From contig JASFXZ010000003.1 in the NCBI GenBank assembly GCA_032209605.1, positions 34,870,762 through 34,934,761 of the forward strand: 64,000 nucleotides of DNA. Direction: 5' to 3'. The DNA is from Mactromeris polynyma (Eukaryota; Mollusca; Bivalvia; Venerida; Mactridae). Below, in pieces: positions 1-13,084 of this stretch (position 1 is its first letter; every line of letters starts with the position of its first letter). The notes beneath the pieces are model-generated. The model was given only the letters and a program-made list of their open reading frames with translations, was not told the DNA's origin and did no database searches. The translations under genes and the position numbers were made by a program.

Positions 1-3000
1 TCAATGTATCATGCTCTCTCACTGTACCAATGTATCATGCTCTCTCACTGTACCAATGTATCATGCTCTCTCACTGTACCAATGTATCATGCTCTCTCAC
101 TGTATCAATGTATCATGCTCTCTCACTGTACGAATGTATCATGCTCTCTCACTGTACCAATGTATCATGCTCTCTCACTGTAACAATGTATCATGCTCTC
201 TCACTGTACCAATGTATCATGCTCTCTCACTGTATCAATGTATCATGCTCTCTCACTGTACCAATGTATCATGCTATCTCACTGTATCAATGTATCATGC
301 TCTCTCACTGTACGAATGTATCATGCTCTCTCACTGTACCAATGTATCATGCTCTCTCACTGTAACAATGTATCATGCTCTCTCACTGTACCAATGTATC
401 ATGCTCTCTCACTGTACCAATGTATCATGCTCTCTCACTGTATCAATGTATCATGCTCTCTCACTGTATCAATGTATCATGCTCTCTCACTGTATCAATG
501 TATCATGCTCTCTCACTGTACCAATGTACCATGCTCTCTCACTGTACCAATGTACCATGCTCTCTCACTGTACCAATGTATCATGCTCTCTCACTGTACG
601 AATGTACCATGCTCTCTCACTGTAACAATGTATCATGCTCTCTCACTGAACCAATGTACCATGCTCTCTCACTGTATCAATGTATCATGCTCTCTCACTG
701 TAACAATGTATCATGCTCTCTCACTCTACCAATGTATCATGCTCACTCACTGTAACAATGTAGCATGCTCTCTCACTGTACCAATGTATCATGCTCTCTC
801 ACTGTACCAATGTACCATGCTCTCTCACTGTACCAATGTATCATGCTCTCTCAATGTAACAATGTATCATGCTCTCTCACTGTACCAATGTACCATGTTC
901 TCTCCCTGTACCAATGTATCATGCTCTCTCACTGTACCAATGTACCATGCTCTCTCCCTGTACCAATGTATCATGCTCTCTCACTGTACCAATGTATCAT
1001 GCTCTCTCACTGTACCAATGTACCATGCTCTCTCACTGTACCAATGTATCATGCTCTCTCAATGTAACAATGTATCATGCTCTCTCACTGTACCAATGTA
1101 CCATGCACTCTCACTGTACCAATGTATCATGCTCTCTCAATGTAACAATGTATCATGCTCTCTCACTGTACCAATGTACCATGCACTCTCACTGTACCAA
1201 TGTATCATGCTCTCTCAATGTACCAATGTATCATGCTCTCTCACTGTATCAATGCATCATGCTCTCTCATTATACCAATGCATCATCCTCTCTGATTGTA
1301 CCAATGTGTCATGCTCTATCACTGTACAAATACATCATCCTCTCTCATTGTACAAATGTATCACGCTCTCTCATTGTACCAATACACAACGCTCTCTCAC
1401 TGTACCAATGTATCACGCTCTCTCATTGTACCAATACATCATCCTCACTCATTGTACCAATACATCATCCTCTCTCATTGTACCAATACATCATGCTCTC
1501 TCACTGTACCAATACATCATGCTCTCTCACTGTACCAATGTATCATGCTCTCTCACTGTGCCAGTACATCACGCTCTCTCACTGTACCAATACATCATGC
1601 TCTATCACTGTACCAATACATCATGCTCTCTCCCTGTACCAATACATCACGCTCTCTCACTGTACCAATGTATCATGCTCTCTCACTGTGCCAATGCATC
1701 ACGCTCTCTCACTGTACCAATACATCATGCTCTCTCACTGTACCAATACATCATGCTCTCTCACTGTACCAATACATCATGCTCTCTCACTGTACCAATG
1801 TATCATGCTCTCTCACTGTGCCAGTACATCACGCTCTCTCACTGTACCAAAACATCATGCTCTCTCACTGTACCAATACATCATGCTCTCTCACTGTACC
1901 AATGTATCATCCTCTCTCACTGCACCAATACATCATGCTCTCTCATTGCACCAATGTATCATGCTCTCTCACTGTACCAATGTATCATACTCTCTCACTG
2001 TGCCAGTACATCACGCTCTCTCATTGTACCAATACATCATCCTCTCTCATTGTACCAATACATCATGCTCTCTCACTGTACCAATACATCATCCTCTCTC
2101 ATTGTACCAATACATCATCCTCTCTCATTGTACCAATACATCATCCTCTCTCACTGTACCAATACATCATCCTCTCTCACTGTACCAATACATCATCCTC
2201 TCTCATTGTACCAATACATCATCCTCTCTCATTGTACCAATACATCATGCTCTCTCACTGTACCAATACATCATCCTCTCTCATTGTACCAATACATCAT
2301 CCTCTCTCATTGTACCAATACATCATCCTCTCTCATTGTACCAATACATCATGCTCTCTCACTGTACCAATACATCATCCTCTCTCATTGTACCAATACA
2401 TCATCCTCTCTCATTGTACCAATAAATCATCCTCTCTCATTGTACCAATACATCATGCTCTCTCACTGTACCAATACATCACGCTCTCTCACTGTACCAA
2501 TACATCAAGCTCTCTCACTGTACCAATACATCATGCTCTCTCATTGTACCAATACATCACGCTCTCTCATTGTACCAATACATCATCCTCTCTCACTGTA
2601 CCAATACATCATGCTCTCTCACTGTACCAATACATCATGCTCTCTCACTGTACCAATACATCATCCTCTCTCATTGTACCAATACATCATCCTCTCTCAC
2701 TGTACCAATACATCATCCTCTCTCACTGTACCAATACATCATCCTCTCTCATTGTACCAATGTATCATCCTCTCTCATTGTACCAATACATCATGCTCTC
2801 TCACTGTACCAATGTATCATGCTCTCTCATTGTACCAATACATCATCCTCTCTCACTGTACCAATACATCATCCTCTCTCACTGTACCAATACATCATCC
2901 TCTCTCATTGTACCAATACATCATCCTCTCTCACTGTACCAATACATCATCCTCTCTCACTGTACCAATACATCACGCACTCTCACTGTACCAATACATC

Positions 3001-4627
3001 ATCCTCTCTCACTGTACCAATACATCATCCTCTATCACTGCACCAATATATCATGCTCTCTCATTGCACCAATGTATCATGCTCTCTCACTGTACCAATA
3101 CATCATGTTCACTCATTGTACCAATAAATCATCCTCTCTCACTGCACCAATACATCATGCTCTCTCATTGCACCAATACATCATGCTCTCTCATTGCACC
3201 AATACATCATCCTCTCTCACTGCACCAATACATCATGCTCTCTCATTGCACCAATGTATCATGCTCTCTCACTGTACAAATACATCATGTTCACTCACTG
3301 TACCAATACATCATGTTCACTCACTGTACCAATACATCATGTTCACTCACTGTACCAATAAATCATCCTCTCTCACTGCACCAATACATCATGCTCTCTC
3401 ATTGCACCAATGTATCATGCTCTCTCACTGTACCAATACATCATGTTCACTCATTGTACCAATAGATCATCCTCTCTCACTGTACAAATACATCATGCTC
3501 TCTCATTGTACCAATGTATCATGCTCTCTCACTGTATCAATGTATCATGCTCTCTCATTGTACCAATGTATCATGCTCTCTCACTGTACCAATGTATCAT
3601 GCTCTCTCATTGTACCAATGTATCATGCTCTCTCACTGTACCAATACATCATCCTCTCTCACTGTACCAATACATCATCCTCTCTCACTGCACCAATACA
3701 TCATGCTCTCTCATTGCACCAATGTATCATGCTCTCTCACTGTACAAATACATCATGTTCACTCACTGTTCCAATACATCATGTTCACTCACTGTACCAA
3801 TACATCATGTTCACTCACTGTACCGATAAATCATCCTCTCTCACTGCACCAATACATCATGCTCTCTCATTGCACCAATGTATCATGCTCTCTCACTGTA
3901 CCAATACATCATGTTCACTCATTGTACCAATAGATCATCCTCTCTCACTGTACAAATACATCATGCTCTCTCATTGTACCAATGTATCATGCTCTCTCAC
4001 TGTATCAATGTATCATGCTCTCTCATTGTACCAATGTTTCATGCTCTCTCACTGTACCAATGTATCATGCTCTCTCATTGTACCAATGTATCATGTTCAC
4101 TCACTGTACCAATACATCATGCTCTCTCACTGTACCAATGTATCATGCTGTCTCACTGTACCAATACATCATGCTCTCTCATTGTACCAATGTATCATGC
4201 TCTCTCACTGTACCAATGTATCATGCTCTCTCATTGTACCAACGTATCATGTTCACTCACTGTACCAATGTATCATGCTCTCTCATTGTACCAATGTCTC
4301 ATGTTCACTCAATGTACCAATATATCGTGCTCTCTCACCGTACCAATATATCGTGCTCTCTCACCGTACCAATACATCACGCTCTCTCACTGTACCAATG
4401 TATCATGCTCTCTCACTGTACCAATGTATCATGCTCTCTCATTGTACCAATGTATCATGCTCTCTCACTGTACCAATGTATCATGCTCTCTAATTGTACC
4501 AATGTATCACGTTCACTCACTGTACCAATGTCTCATGTTCACTCAATGTACCAATATATCGTGCTCTCTAACCGTACCAATATATCGTGCTCTCTCACCG
4601 TACCAATATATCGTGCTCTCTCAGTGC
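1..4627. repeat. 26-bp satellite array, about 178 copies
   Basis: The consensus unit is close to CAATGTATCATGCTCTCTCA followed by CTGTAC, and its spacing is exactly 26 bp (for example CAATGTATC at 2 and 28). Three zones differ in variants: roughly 1-1240 is dominated by GTATCATGC, 1240-3000 by ACATCATCC with CATTGTAC, and 3000-4627 mixes both with GTTCACTCA and, at the end, ATATCGTGC variants. A higher-order period of 468 bp (18 units) is visible: AATAGATCAT occurs at 3461 and 3929 in the same context. The unit has no stop codon in any plus frame and 26 is not divisible by 3, so every plus frame reads the same 26-residue periodic peptide. These long open frames are a by-product of the repeat and I do not call them genes. 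The array begins before the window. Confidence 0.97.
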
Positions 4628-5091
4628 GCCAGCTCCTCCTGTTGTCTCATTGTGCTCTTTGGTACGTTTTTTTAAAATGAAGATTCTACTTATTGTAGTA
4701 CTTGTTCTTTCGCAATACGTCAGTACTCGGTAATTAGTGACGTCTCATATCAGAACGTCTCCAATTTGTCAGCCTAGTTATGTCGGTTGTCTGTATGTAC
4801 TGTACATGGTCACACATTCTCACACTTGATAGCGCTAAGAATGCATACTGCATTGCCTGCATTGTAAATATACAAAACGTAACACCTCACACGCCATCAC
4901 ACAGGCTTGTAACAATAAATATTGCTTCATAGTAACATGTTTTACATACACCTGCAGCGATAACACCCAGCAAAAAACAACAGATCAAGAGAGTCTAAGT
5001 CCTGAAAACGCAATCATTGTCTGTTCGAACAAGTGGTAATTTTGTGTTGCTTGTATAGCATTTTCTAAATGTGTTTTTTCCATTATTCCAG
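4628..5091 (+). other. Probable intron end upstream of the NDNF-like exon
   Basis: This single-copy stretch lies between the 26-bp satellite and the splice acceptor at 5090-5091. It ends in a pyrimidine-rich tract (TTTTTTCCATTATTCCAG). I see no exon or RNA gene in it. Because the exon that follows starts inside a codon, the satellite plus this stretch most likely form the 3' part of an intron of the NDNF-like gene; that is inferred, since the upstream exon is outside the window. Confidence 0.6.
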
Positions 5092-6455
5092 ACATTGGCA
5101 ACTTTGTTGATAGCTCTGTGGTAGGCTTCTATCCAGTCGTTAATTCCAAGGATAGTCTCTACACACTGTATGGCGAGGCTGCTGAAACGCTGCGTATTGA
5201 CGCCCCGGCTGAAGGAGTCTATATTCTAGACATCACGTCAACTAAAACTGATAGTTATGTTCAGTTATTCGCCACCACTTCACCGGAAGTTGAAAGATAC
5301 CCCGAGTTACCGACAGACTATAACGTTAGTGAATTCGATAAAAATTCAAGAAGTTTCACAGTGGGGTGGCAGGGGAGTCCGGACGAGAGACATTTTGGAG
5401 ATGACATTGAATATTGTGTGGCTATCAATAGGAGAAGAAGTTATAAAACTGTCTGTTCTGTGCTATCACATTTAAACGGTGATCCAAAACCTACATTACC
5501 TCGAAATAGTGGTTTTGGTTTTGAAACAGACATCTTAAAGAAAAGGGTTTTAAGAAAGAAATCAAGGCCCATCAAACCTGCGAAAAAGGGTTCAATAGTG
5601 TATAGGTGTATTGGACAAGAAAAAAAGTTGACTTTTGATAATATAAGGAATGGAAATGGATATTATATTGATGTTTTTGTTAAGAACAAGCAGACCGGGA
5701 AATCCAGACCGTACCATGGAACATTTATCAAAACTAAGCGAAAACGGCGATTACCGCGCCTTAAAGACGGAAAAATTAAAAGTGTTAGTTTTACTAAAAG
5801 AAAACATAAACATATTTTTTCGTTTAAAGTTAAAAGAACGACAAGAGATGTACATCTTGCAATAAGCAATTGTGTTGGTACAACTTTGGTTGAAGTAAAG
5901 TCTAAAAACGCCACTTTCTACAAATCTAAAATCAAATCGTCAGATATACTGACTTTTAAAGACTTTCATCCAGGAATTTATTTTGTAGCATTAATAAAAT
6001 CTGTTTCTAGGAAACAGAACGTGTATATTACTATGACAACACAAGTCAAGGCAAAGGATATGCCATTATTGCCCTCAGATACCACCGTTAAAGTATTTGA
6101 CTATCTGACTACGTGTAATAGAATCACTGTAGCTTGGATGGGCACGGATAAAAAACAAAAATATTGTCTTTATAAAACTGAGTTAGCCTCGGCGAAGGAT
6201 GACTTTTCTTCCATATCAAAGAAACTCAACCAGTGTGGTGCGTATGACAGGCAACAAAACGGTGCCCAGAAAATTACGTGCAAAAAATTCAGATACCGCA
6301 AAAAAGAACAAACTGTATTAGCGATAACTGTGACAGGCCTCTTACCTAATACTAGCTATACATTTGATGTATTTGTAAATAAAGGGAGATATTTCTCTTT
6401 TCCATACAACAGTGTACGGACGAGAACCAGTACAAACTGTTACCTGCCCACATGA
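5092..6455 (+). CDS. NDNF-like secreted protein, 3'-terminal exon (partial)
   Basis: Last coding exon of a homologue of neuron-derived neurotrophic factor, a secreted glycoprotein with fibronectin-III-like domains known in vertebrates for neurite and endothelial effects. The open frame has no ATG at its start; it opens at a splice acceptor (AG at 5090-5091) with two bases completing a codon, so about 454 residues are encoded here and the signal peptide lies in upstream exons. Family features: LYTLYGEAAETL, then FATTSPEVERYPELPTDYNV, which matches the NDNF linker into the first FN3-like domain; IEYCVAINRRRSYKTVC; a basic stretch around KTKRKRRLPR; and a second FN3-like unit ending GLLPNTSYTFDVFVNKG. 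The stop TGA is at 6453-6455. Very Lys/Arg-rich, with Cys pairs consistent with an extracellular protein. Assignment rests on remembered family motifs, not a search; a divergent FN3 protein is the alternative. Confidence 0.8.
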
Positions 6456-6708
6456 TGTGAATAATGAAGTGATCGCTTGTAGCAAAGTATACCAAGGCAA
6501 ACGACGGGGGATGTGATTAAGTTATTTCAGTGCCAAGAAAGTATTAATGGCGGCGTCTAAACCGATTCTTCTATGTCTGTTGGGTACGCTGTATTTACTC
6601 ACATTCTAACTGCACGCTATCGCGGCTTTCTTGAAGTGATGACTGTGTTTAAGGGGGAGCAAAATATTGATGACCTGCGACAAAACAATGGCAGTGTTAT
6701 TTGTGTGA

Positions 6709-6714
6709 AATAAA
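6709..6714 (+). promoter_or_regulatory. Candidate polyadenylation signal of the NDNF-like gene
   Basis: AATAAA lies about 250 bp past the stop codon, in GTGTGAAATAAAATTGTC. A second AATAAA lies about 40 bp further on. Position and sequence fit a 3' UTR end, but without transcript data the site used is unknown. Confidence 0.4.
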
Positions 6715-8588
6715 ATTGTCGGCATCAGTATGTATCATAGCAACTACAACAAATAAATCATCAGCAGCCACTAAACAAACCACGTGACCTCCTCGGTGAG
6801 GACACACGCACTCATACTGTACATAATATCACGCCTTGATATATATAATACATAATAATTGTTCAATCATTGCTAAATGCCGTGCCCTTGTAAATTACCG
6901 CACGCTCCACCATTTTTGTTAGTCCTAAGATACCATATTGGTCATTGTGACATTAAACTGTGTCTATTGTTAACACAATTTTGCAATATCATTCATATAT
7001 CTTAGCAATAGCTTTGTATTATGTTGAATTTCGATGTGGAAATGAAGGCGTTGAGTATGCCGCTATGTTAGGACGGACATACGTCACTTCCTGAAAATAC
7101 CGAATCAAATAATAAATCCTTACAAAAGAATCTTTATTGTTCACAACATTAAATGAGTTCTCTACTGTTATAGAGAAAAAGTTAGCATTAAACCATCCAT
7201 AATTATATTATGTGTTTTCATATTCTTACTTGAATACAATTGTCTACACATCATATGTAGGTGCCCGGATATTAATTACGTTTCTGGTTAGGTTAAACTT
7301 ATTTATTTTACATCGATTGTGGATCAAGTTCTTACAACTTATAGCAATCACTCTCGATGACTGCTTCCTGGCTACCAACCAGTACTCTCGTCAAATTTAG
7401 GTATTGTGAAGTTCGTGATCAAACCCCGTTCATCGCGGGGCTCGAACTCACGACTTTGGGATCAGGAGTCCGGCGCTCTACCCCTCGCCCACTGCGACTT
7501 TCGATTCATAGTGCAATGTCAACATTCTATAATACAAAGTAAACCTTCACTTCACGATCACATACAATTTCATAGCGTAATGTTAAATAGAATGTTTAAC
7601 TTTTTTATTTTATGTATCTAATATTGACAGCGTCTTGTTTATGTAAATGATAATTAAGAATAACGTGAACGGTTAAATGAACACTTTAAAGTTAATAGAA
7701 TTAAAAGATTATTTTGGAAAAGACTGTCTTCACGCTGTTACCGTCCACTGATTCAAACATCTAACATCACCTGATATGTGTACAGTGGATGTGAGACTAT
7801 TAGTACGGATCATGAAAAAGCTCAGCACAATATTTCCACTGAAATTGGAAAGTGTAATGCGCGGCTATATCACACAGTTTTCTCGGTATTTTTTCTGCAA
7901 CTTTTTTGGATTGAGTGTTCTGTCTCGAATTTTAAATGAATTTGAAACAGCACCATGAACAAACGCATGATGTAAACACAATTTATCAGTGATCTGTCTA
8001 CAAACGTTTTCTCTATAAGCTTATCACAATTCCTACAGGAATTTTATCTTCGGTGTTTTACACTTATCAATTTAATTGAACAGTTAAATGTAACATAAAT
8101 ATACAAGAAAATTCTCTACGAGTTTTATGAATGGTATATTTTTTTATAATTTTAACGTTTAGAACTGGAAAACTCATCCGCATTTTCATGTTTGTAATTA
8201 CGATCACGTACACAATAATACGTCGTTTGGTCTTAAACTACAGAATGTCAGATACGTTAATTTTTTACTCTGACATGCACGTGTTATTCGAAATAAAACC
8301 CGATGAATCTCTTATGAACGAGGTCCGATTGTAGTTTATTAGACGTATGCGGAATATACGTAAATATCTGTCGTTCGTACATCGACAATTGTTATGGCAT
8401 AACTTTAATTTGTTTTATAAGTATAATTAAGAAGACTAACATTGTTGAGAAATCCTTCTTACAAAAGTGTTCAAATGGTGTTTGGGAAATTGGTACGATA
8501 TCAGTGGCCCAGTTATTAAGTTATTATATGAGGTCACGATCATGAATTATACGAAGTCGCATCAAGCGTTTCTTCCTTAAAATCGCTA
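6715..8588. other. Intergenic, mostly unremarkable AT-rich DNA
   Basis: Apart from the tRNA-like segment near 7.4 kb, this holds only short random open frames (at most about 70 codons) without splice or family support. I see no RNA gene or tandem array. Confidence 0.5.
7418..7496 (-). mobile_element. tRNA-derived SINE fragment (minus strand)
   Basis: On the minus strand the segment reads like a tRNA 5' half and T arm: an A-box-like GGGCGAGGGGTAGAGCG, an anticodon loop CTCCTGA (CCT, arginine type), and a B-box-like GAGTTCGAGCCCCG. The anticodon stem is imperfectly paired, so it is not a convincing functional tRNA gene. A degenerate tRNA-derived retroposon is the likeliest reading. Confidence 0.45.
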
Positions 8589-8590
8589 TA

Positions 8591-8740
8591 CAGTAAAACC
8601 TCGCCCTTTGGGACTCTAGAAAACTGGTCTTAATATTGAGGTTGAATAAAGAGCGAAACAGTAAAAAGGGACTTGGAAAGTGTGGTCTTAATATTGAGGT
8701 GGTCTTATTATCGAGGTGGTTTTTAATTGAGGTTTTACTG
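8591..8740. mobile_element. MITE, CAGTAAAACCTC family, copy 1
   Basis: A 150-bp element with ends CAGTAAAACCTC and GAGGTTTTACTG, flanked by TA on both sides (8589-8590 and 8741-8742), as expected for a Tc1/mariner/pogo target duplication. The interior carries further copies of the AATATTGAGGT motif. It is non-coding. TIRs of this type are used by Tigger/pogo-like transposases, so an autonomous pogo relative elsewhere in the genome is the inferred source. Related copies lie at 24549, 28472 and 30500. Confidence 0.85.
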
Positions 8741-8742
8741 TA

Positions 8743-9540
8743 TTTATCAACGTTAACTGAAACCAAATACAATACATAAAGCAATATCAGTAGCAACGAG
8801 ATATCGTTTGATTGCTTCTTCCCATGAGTCTTTGCTAAGACACGACGGAGTGGTGATGTATTCACTAAGATTTCTGTTACAATGATTTAGACATTGTTTA
8901 TTCTGTCCTTGAAGCAGGAACTAAATATAGAATCATGCTGTCTCAATATCGAACTAATGACACGATTCTATCAAATCTAACCATCAACGGTAGTTTAATG
9001 TAATGTTTAGTCTGGAGACAGAGGAGAATATTATACCCTTAGAAACACTCCCATATTGAACGAAACGTGACTTAGTTCATGAAGGGAAACATGAAGGCAT
9101 CACTTTATCTAGATTATATGTAAATGAGATGGGTAGAAGTACAGACTATATGATTTACATCAATTTACAGCTGAAAAGTACATGGCATATTGGAACTGTG
9201 TATCACGTGACGTCTATTTTGTGGTGGTCACGTGATACCAATCACTGTGTGGTCAGTAAGCATATTTTGTTAACTTTTGATAATTTAACTGTGTAATTAT
9301 TGAATTATATGTTACGAGTAATTCCGTAAGTTATTTCTTTTGTTGACAGCTGTTATGTCTGAATGGATATTTTAATAAATAATTAACTGTAAATAAAATG
9401 AATGAATATGAATTGTTTTATTATTTCTTGCATTATGTGAAAACTAAAACATCACTCATTTTATGACACAAACTCAAACCTGTCTCAAACGATGTTATTG
9501 ATACCAACAACTAACTAGTGTCGAAACAAGCCTAGCAGCT
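8743..9540. other. Intergenic DNA with one CACGTG palindrome
   Basis: No gene seen. The only structured item is an inverted pair, GTATCACGTGAC at 9200-9211 and GTCACGTGATAC at 9227-9238, which could form a 12-bp stem and contains two CACGTG E-box cores. Confidence 0.5.
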
Positions 9541-9672
9541 ACCGTAATCATAGACTGAAACATGTGACCGTAATCATAGACTGAAACATGTGACCGTAAT
9601 CATAGACTGAAACATGTGACCGTAATCATAGACTGAAACATGTGACCGTAGTCATAGACTGAAACATGTGAC
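9541..9672. repeat. 26-bp minisatellite, 5 copies
   Basis: Five near-identical units of ACCGTAATCATAGACTGAAA plus CATGTG in direct tandem, with spacing of exactly 26 bp (9541, 9567 and onward). The unit is unrelated in sequence to the satellite at the left edge despite the same length. Confidence 0.93.
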
Positions 9673-10237
9673 CATAGGAAACAGAATCAACGTAAGTGCA
9701 AATGGAGGGCACACTTTGATGAAACGTCAAACCTTTGGGGTCAATGAAAAGTACCATGCCTGATCATATGCATGAAAACTGTGTGTAAGTTGGACAGATG
9801 AATGCTCAAACAAAACATTACCATAAATAACTATACGGTTACTTTTTCCTGTAATATGTGCAATCCGTAGCCGTCAGAATGTATTTTAAACGTTCATTTT
9901 GACGTCGTCAAAACGGACGTCATATTGTTACAGTCGTGGCCAACAACTTTTGATGTTTGATCTATCAAACAAATGCAACGTTAAGTTTGAAAGACACAAT
10001 ATATGTTTTATACATACTTGAAAACGCCAGCTTTACTTGAGCTTTAAGATCAATACAAATGCGGAAGACGGTAGTTACTCAAACCATCACGAACTGTTAC
10101 ACCATGATTTAGGTTAGATAAATGGGTAAAAAATGCACAAAACAGTTTGCAATTAAATTGTTCCTTAGCTTGTACCAATACGGATACTAACGCATTTTGC
10201 CATGTGCTGATACAGAAGAAAGATATATATACAATAT
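9673..10237. other. Intergenic DNA, nothing recognised
   Basis: AT-rich single-copy sequence. Short open frames on both strands lack splice sites, starts in context or family resemblance. Confidence 0.5.
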
Positions 10238-10478
10238 ATACAGCCCTCAAAGTCTGCGATGATGTGGTCGCTGCTTTGGAAGTGATGTCATTTCAAGAAA
10301 ACGCAACATGTGATGCAAACAGGAAACAAAATTTACTCCATATGGTCACTTCGTTTCCATACTGTCATATGGGCAAATATTGCTTACTGTCAGTAGGACT
10401 ACATGGTGACGTCACATGTGATGTTTTCTGGAAATAACGTCACTTAAAGAAGCGGTTGGAAATCGTAGAGCGGCGCTC
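10238..10478. mobile_element. TGACGTCA-bearing MITE, copy A (5' end degenerate)
   Basis: It shares about 240 bp with copies at 25278 and 28221: an inner TGATGTCATTTCAAGAAAAC, a middle block TTTACTCCATATGGTCAC, then GGTGACGTCACATGTGA and a right end GGTTGGAAATCGTAGAGCG..GCTC. The left TIR is degraded here. The short open frames overlapping it are by-products of the repeat. Confidence 0.75.
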
Positions 10479-11345
10479 AATCATAGGAATTGGAAGAATA
10501 TTCACGCGATTATCTGAATATCTCATAATTCAATTCCGCTACCAGATCGACTTCATTGTCTGATAATTGCCATAAAACTAAAGCGTGCGTAACTTATTTC
10601 TGACCCTATATCTCTGCGTACCTATCTAAAGGTGTAATATAAAGGATTGTTCTACCTTTTCTATAAATTAAGATAACAATAATTGAGCTCTATTTATACC
10701 AAATACAATTGCGATAAAAATGATACGAAATTGGCAGTATAAAGCTCGTATCTATTTTATTACGATTCTGTGATTGTTACAACGTTTTAGTAATCAAACC
10801 ATTCCGTTAGAAATATTTAAGATAATTTTAACAACTTAATGAACTCTCCCCAGTCTCTCACCATGGTTTATGAATATCAAGATAGGATACTGAAATTCTG
10901 TCATTAGCCACACGCGCTCTAATTAGTCTCAAGTGATTTAAAACCGCCTCGTACATGCATTTACAAATAAACGAGTTCTAATCAACTCAAAAAGATGGCT
11001 CGAACTTGCCACTTAATGACAGTCAGGTGTAGGAGATATGTTTAATTGCCACAATGGGTGTAATATTGTTTGTGATTATAAAAAAATCAGGAATCTAGTT
11101 GGCTATAATTTTATTGGAATACAGAATGGAAGAAAATCGGTAACAGAAATGCACAAGAATTTGTAAAAAGCTGCGCCGTTAAATTAAACATCTCAAATGT
11201 CTCGCAGAATGAGATTATCCATGGAGAGAGTGGAGTCCTATCCCTCCCCCTCTTGGTACTTCTTCAAGAAAACTGTTTCTGCAGCATAATTGTATCATGT
11301 CCTGTTAGATCGTGAAGAAGATCGCATGTCTGTCGATTCATAGTG
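10479..11345. other. Intergenic DNA, nothing recognised
   Basis: AT-rich, single-copy as far as I can see within this window. No splice-bounded open frame and no RNA structure stood out. Confidence 0.5.
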
Positions 11346-11348
11346 GGT

Positions 11349-11628
11349 TCCAAGGTGTCAGGGCAAGGTGTGCATTCTCTATCACGGTGTCGCTGAGGAT
11401 AAACCCAATGTGTCAGGGCAAGGTGTGCATTCTCTGTCACGGTGTCGCTGAGGACAAACCAAAGTTGTCAGGGCAAGGTGCGCAATCTCTTCCACGGTGT
11501 CGCTGAGGATAAACCCAAGGTGTCAGGGCAAGTTGCGAATTCTCTGTCACGGTGTCGCTGAGGGTAAACCCAAGGTGTCAGGGCAAGTTGCACATTCTCT
11601 TTCACGGTGTCTCTGAGGATAAATGACC
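11349..11628. repeat. 55-bp minisatellite, 5 copies
   Basis: TGTCAGGGCAAG recurs at 11356, 11411, 11466, 11521 and 11576, exactly 55 bp apart, followed in each unit by TCACGGTGTCGCTGAGG. The fifth unit is more diverged. The overlapping small open frames on both strands reflect the repeat. Confidence 0.95.
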
Positions 11629-12140
11629 GTAAAAAGTACGTGTCCTTGACCTCTGATTCATGCGAGGAAGCCGTCAGCAACTAAAATGGTAAGGCTGTCT
11701 TATGCAAGTATAACTTTAATACCGTTGAAATGACTTCCACTTTTCAAGGTAATCGTAGATGGAGCCACGTATGCCTGGTCGCACGTAATCGTAATAAAAT
11801 CATGACCTGAAAACATAGACGAAATACCATCAGCTCAATCATGAAACGAGTCGACGTAAAAATTGAATGACAAGATGTAAACAAGAATGCGCTGAGTCGA
11901 TACTTCATCACTCGTGTTTCAAGATACAGTAATTTTTATCACTGAAACTTTCATTCCATGGAACGCACATGTACATTACGAACTCTCGAGACGATATGAT
12001 TTTGAATATTAAATGATTCAACATCCATCAATGACTGGTGTATCAACTTCTTAATCAAAATGTTTAGTACAGATGACTTAGATAGTGCAGCTATTTTCCG
12101 TCCTCTAGTTAGTTTACCCATTCCGACATACACTCCACCG

Positions 12141-12399
12141 TCTCCCGTAGCCGAGTGGTAAAGGCATCCGCCTTGAGAGCGGGAGGTCGAATGTTAGAAT
12201 CCCGGTAGAGGTCCGTTCTGATATGGCCGATTGGTGAGCCGCCAGCTAGTTAAATAATGGTTACCGTGCGCCTACCTGCCTGATGCCTGGCATTAAAGGA
12301 TAGGAATCGGGAATAAAATGTGCTCAGAAAGTAGGTGTCTCATAAGTCAGAATTGGCTGGCTGACACTATAAAAAATAAACACTTTACTTTACTTTTAC
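12141..12399 (+). mobile_element. tRNA-Ser-derived SINE, apparently full length
   Basis: The head resembles a serine tRNA: GTAGCCGAGTGGTAAAGGC (A box), anticodon-loop CTTGAGA with TGA inside a CCGC/GCGG stem, and a degraded B box (GTTAGAATCCC). A tRNA-unrelated body follows, with CATTAAAGGATAGGAATCGG and GAATTGGCTGGCTGACACTA, and the 3' end is a short TTTAC-type simple repeat (CACTTTACTTTACTTTTAC). Head, body and simple tail in this order define a SINE; the degenerate B box argues against a working tRNA gene. Confidence 0.8.
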
Positions 12400-12767
12400 A
12401 CTGACATATCATCATTAGGACAGGGTTTATTTCACAGAGATATATAATCAGCGAGTTATCGTAGTGCAATCGGAGAATTGCATAGTATCAGCAGCGTAAT
12501 AATTAAAGTTCTAGTTCATTTTGATAAAATTATCAGAGATTCACTAAACGAGGCTCCGTAACCAAATGACTCGATCACAGATATGTAATTCATATCTAGT
12601 TCAAATGATAACACGGGAACATAGAAGCATATTCTGAAATTCCTGATACCAAAATTGAGTAACAGTCAAGTTTTCAATTGTAGGTATGAGGTAAGGCATG
12701 GTTAATGAATTTAGAATTATTTTAAGAAAAACAATTTGTGTAATTATTTACATATAGTTGTTGATTT

Positions 12768-12812
<45 letters not shown>

Positions 12813-13084
12813 GGTGTGTGTGTGTGCGTGATAAGTTAACTTTATCACATAATTCAAGGGAAACAACTCGACTGTGTTGACATTAAGACTTCGTACGGTA
12901 TAATGTCCCTTAGAAAGTTGGTGAACTGACAGTAAATGTGTCAGTTATTACCAATATTCCTACATCAAAGACACGAAAAGTTCCTTAGCAGAGACATCTG
13001 CTAGCTCGTATAATGTTATGGGTTGTACCACTCGGTACATCGGTCCTTGTACCTAGTATCATGAGTCCACTGTTGTCAGTAATT
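12400..13084. repeat. Intergenic DNA containing a (TG)n microsatellite
   Basis: The microsatellite runs from about 12771 to 12830, mostly TG with a few TGGG and one TGCG interruption. The rest of the stretch shows no gene. Confidence 0.9.

Noticed and set aside
193..4680. Very long open frames with repeats of the SHCTNVSCSLTV type
   Set aside because: They are the three plus-strand readings of a 26-bp satellite that has no stop codon. All frames encode the same periodic peptide, and no start, splice or flanking context supports a protein.
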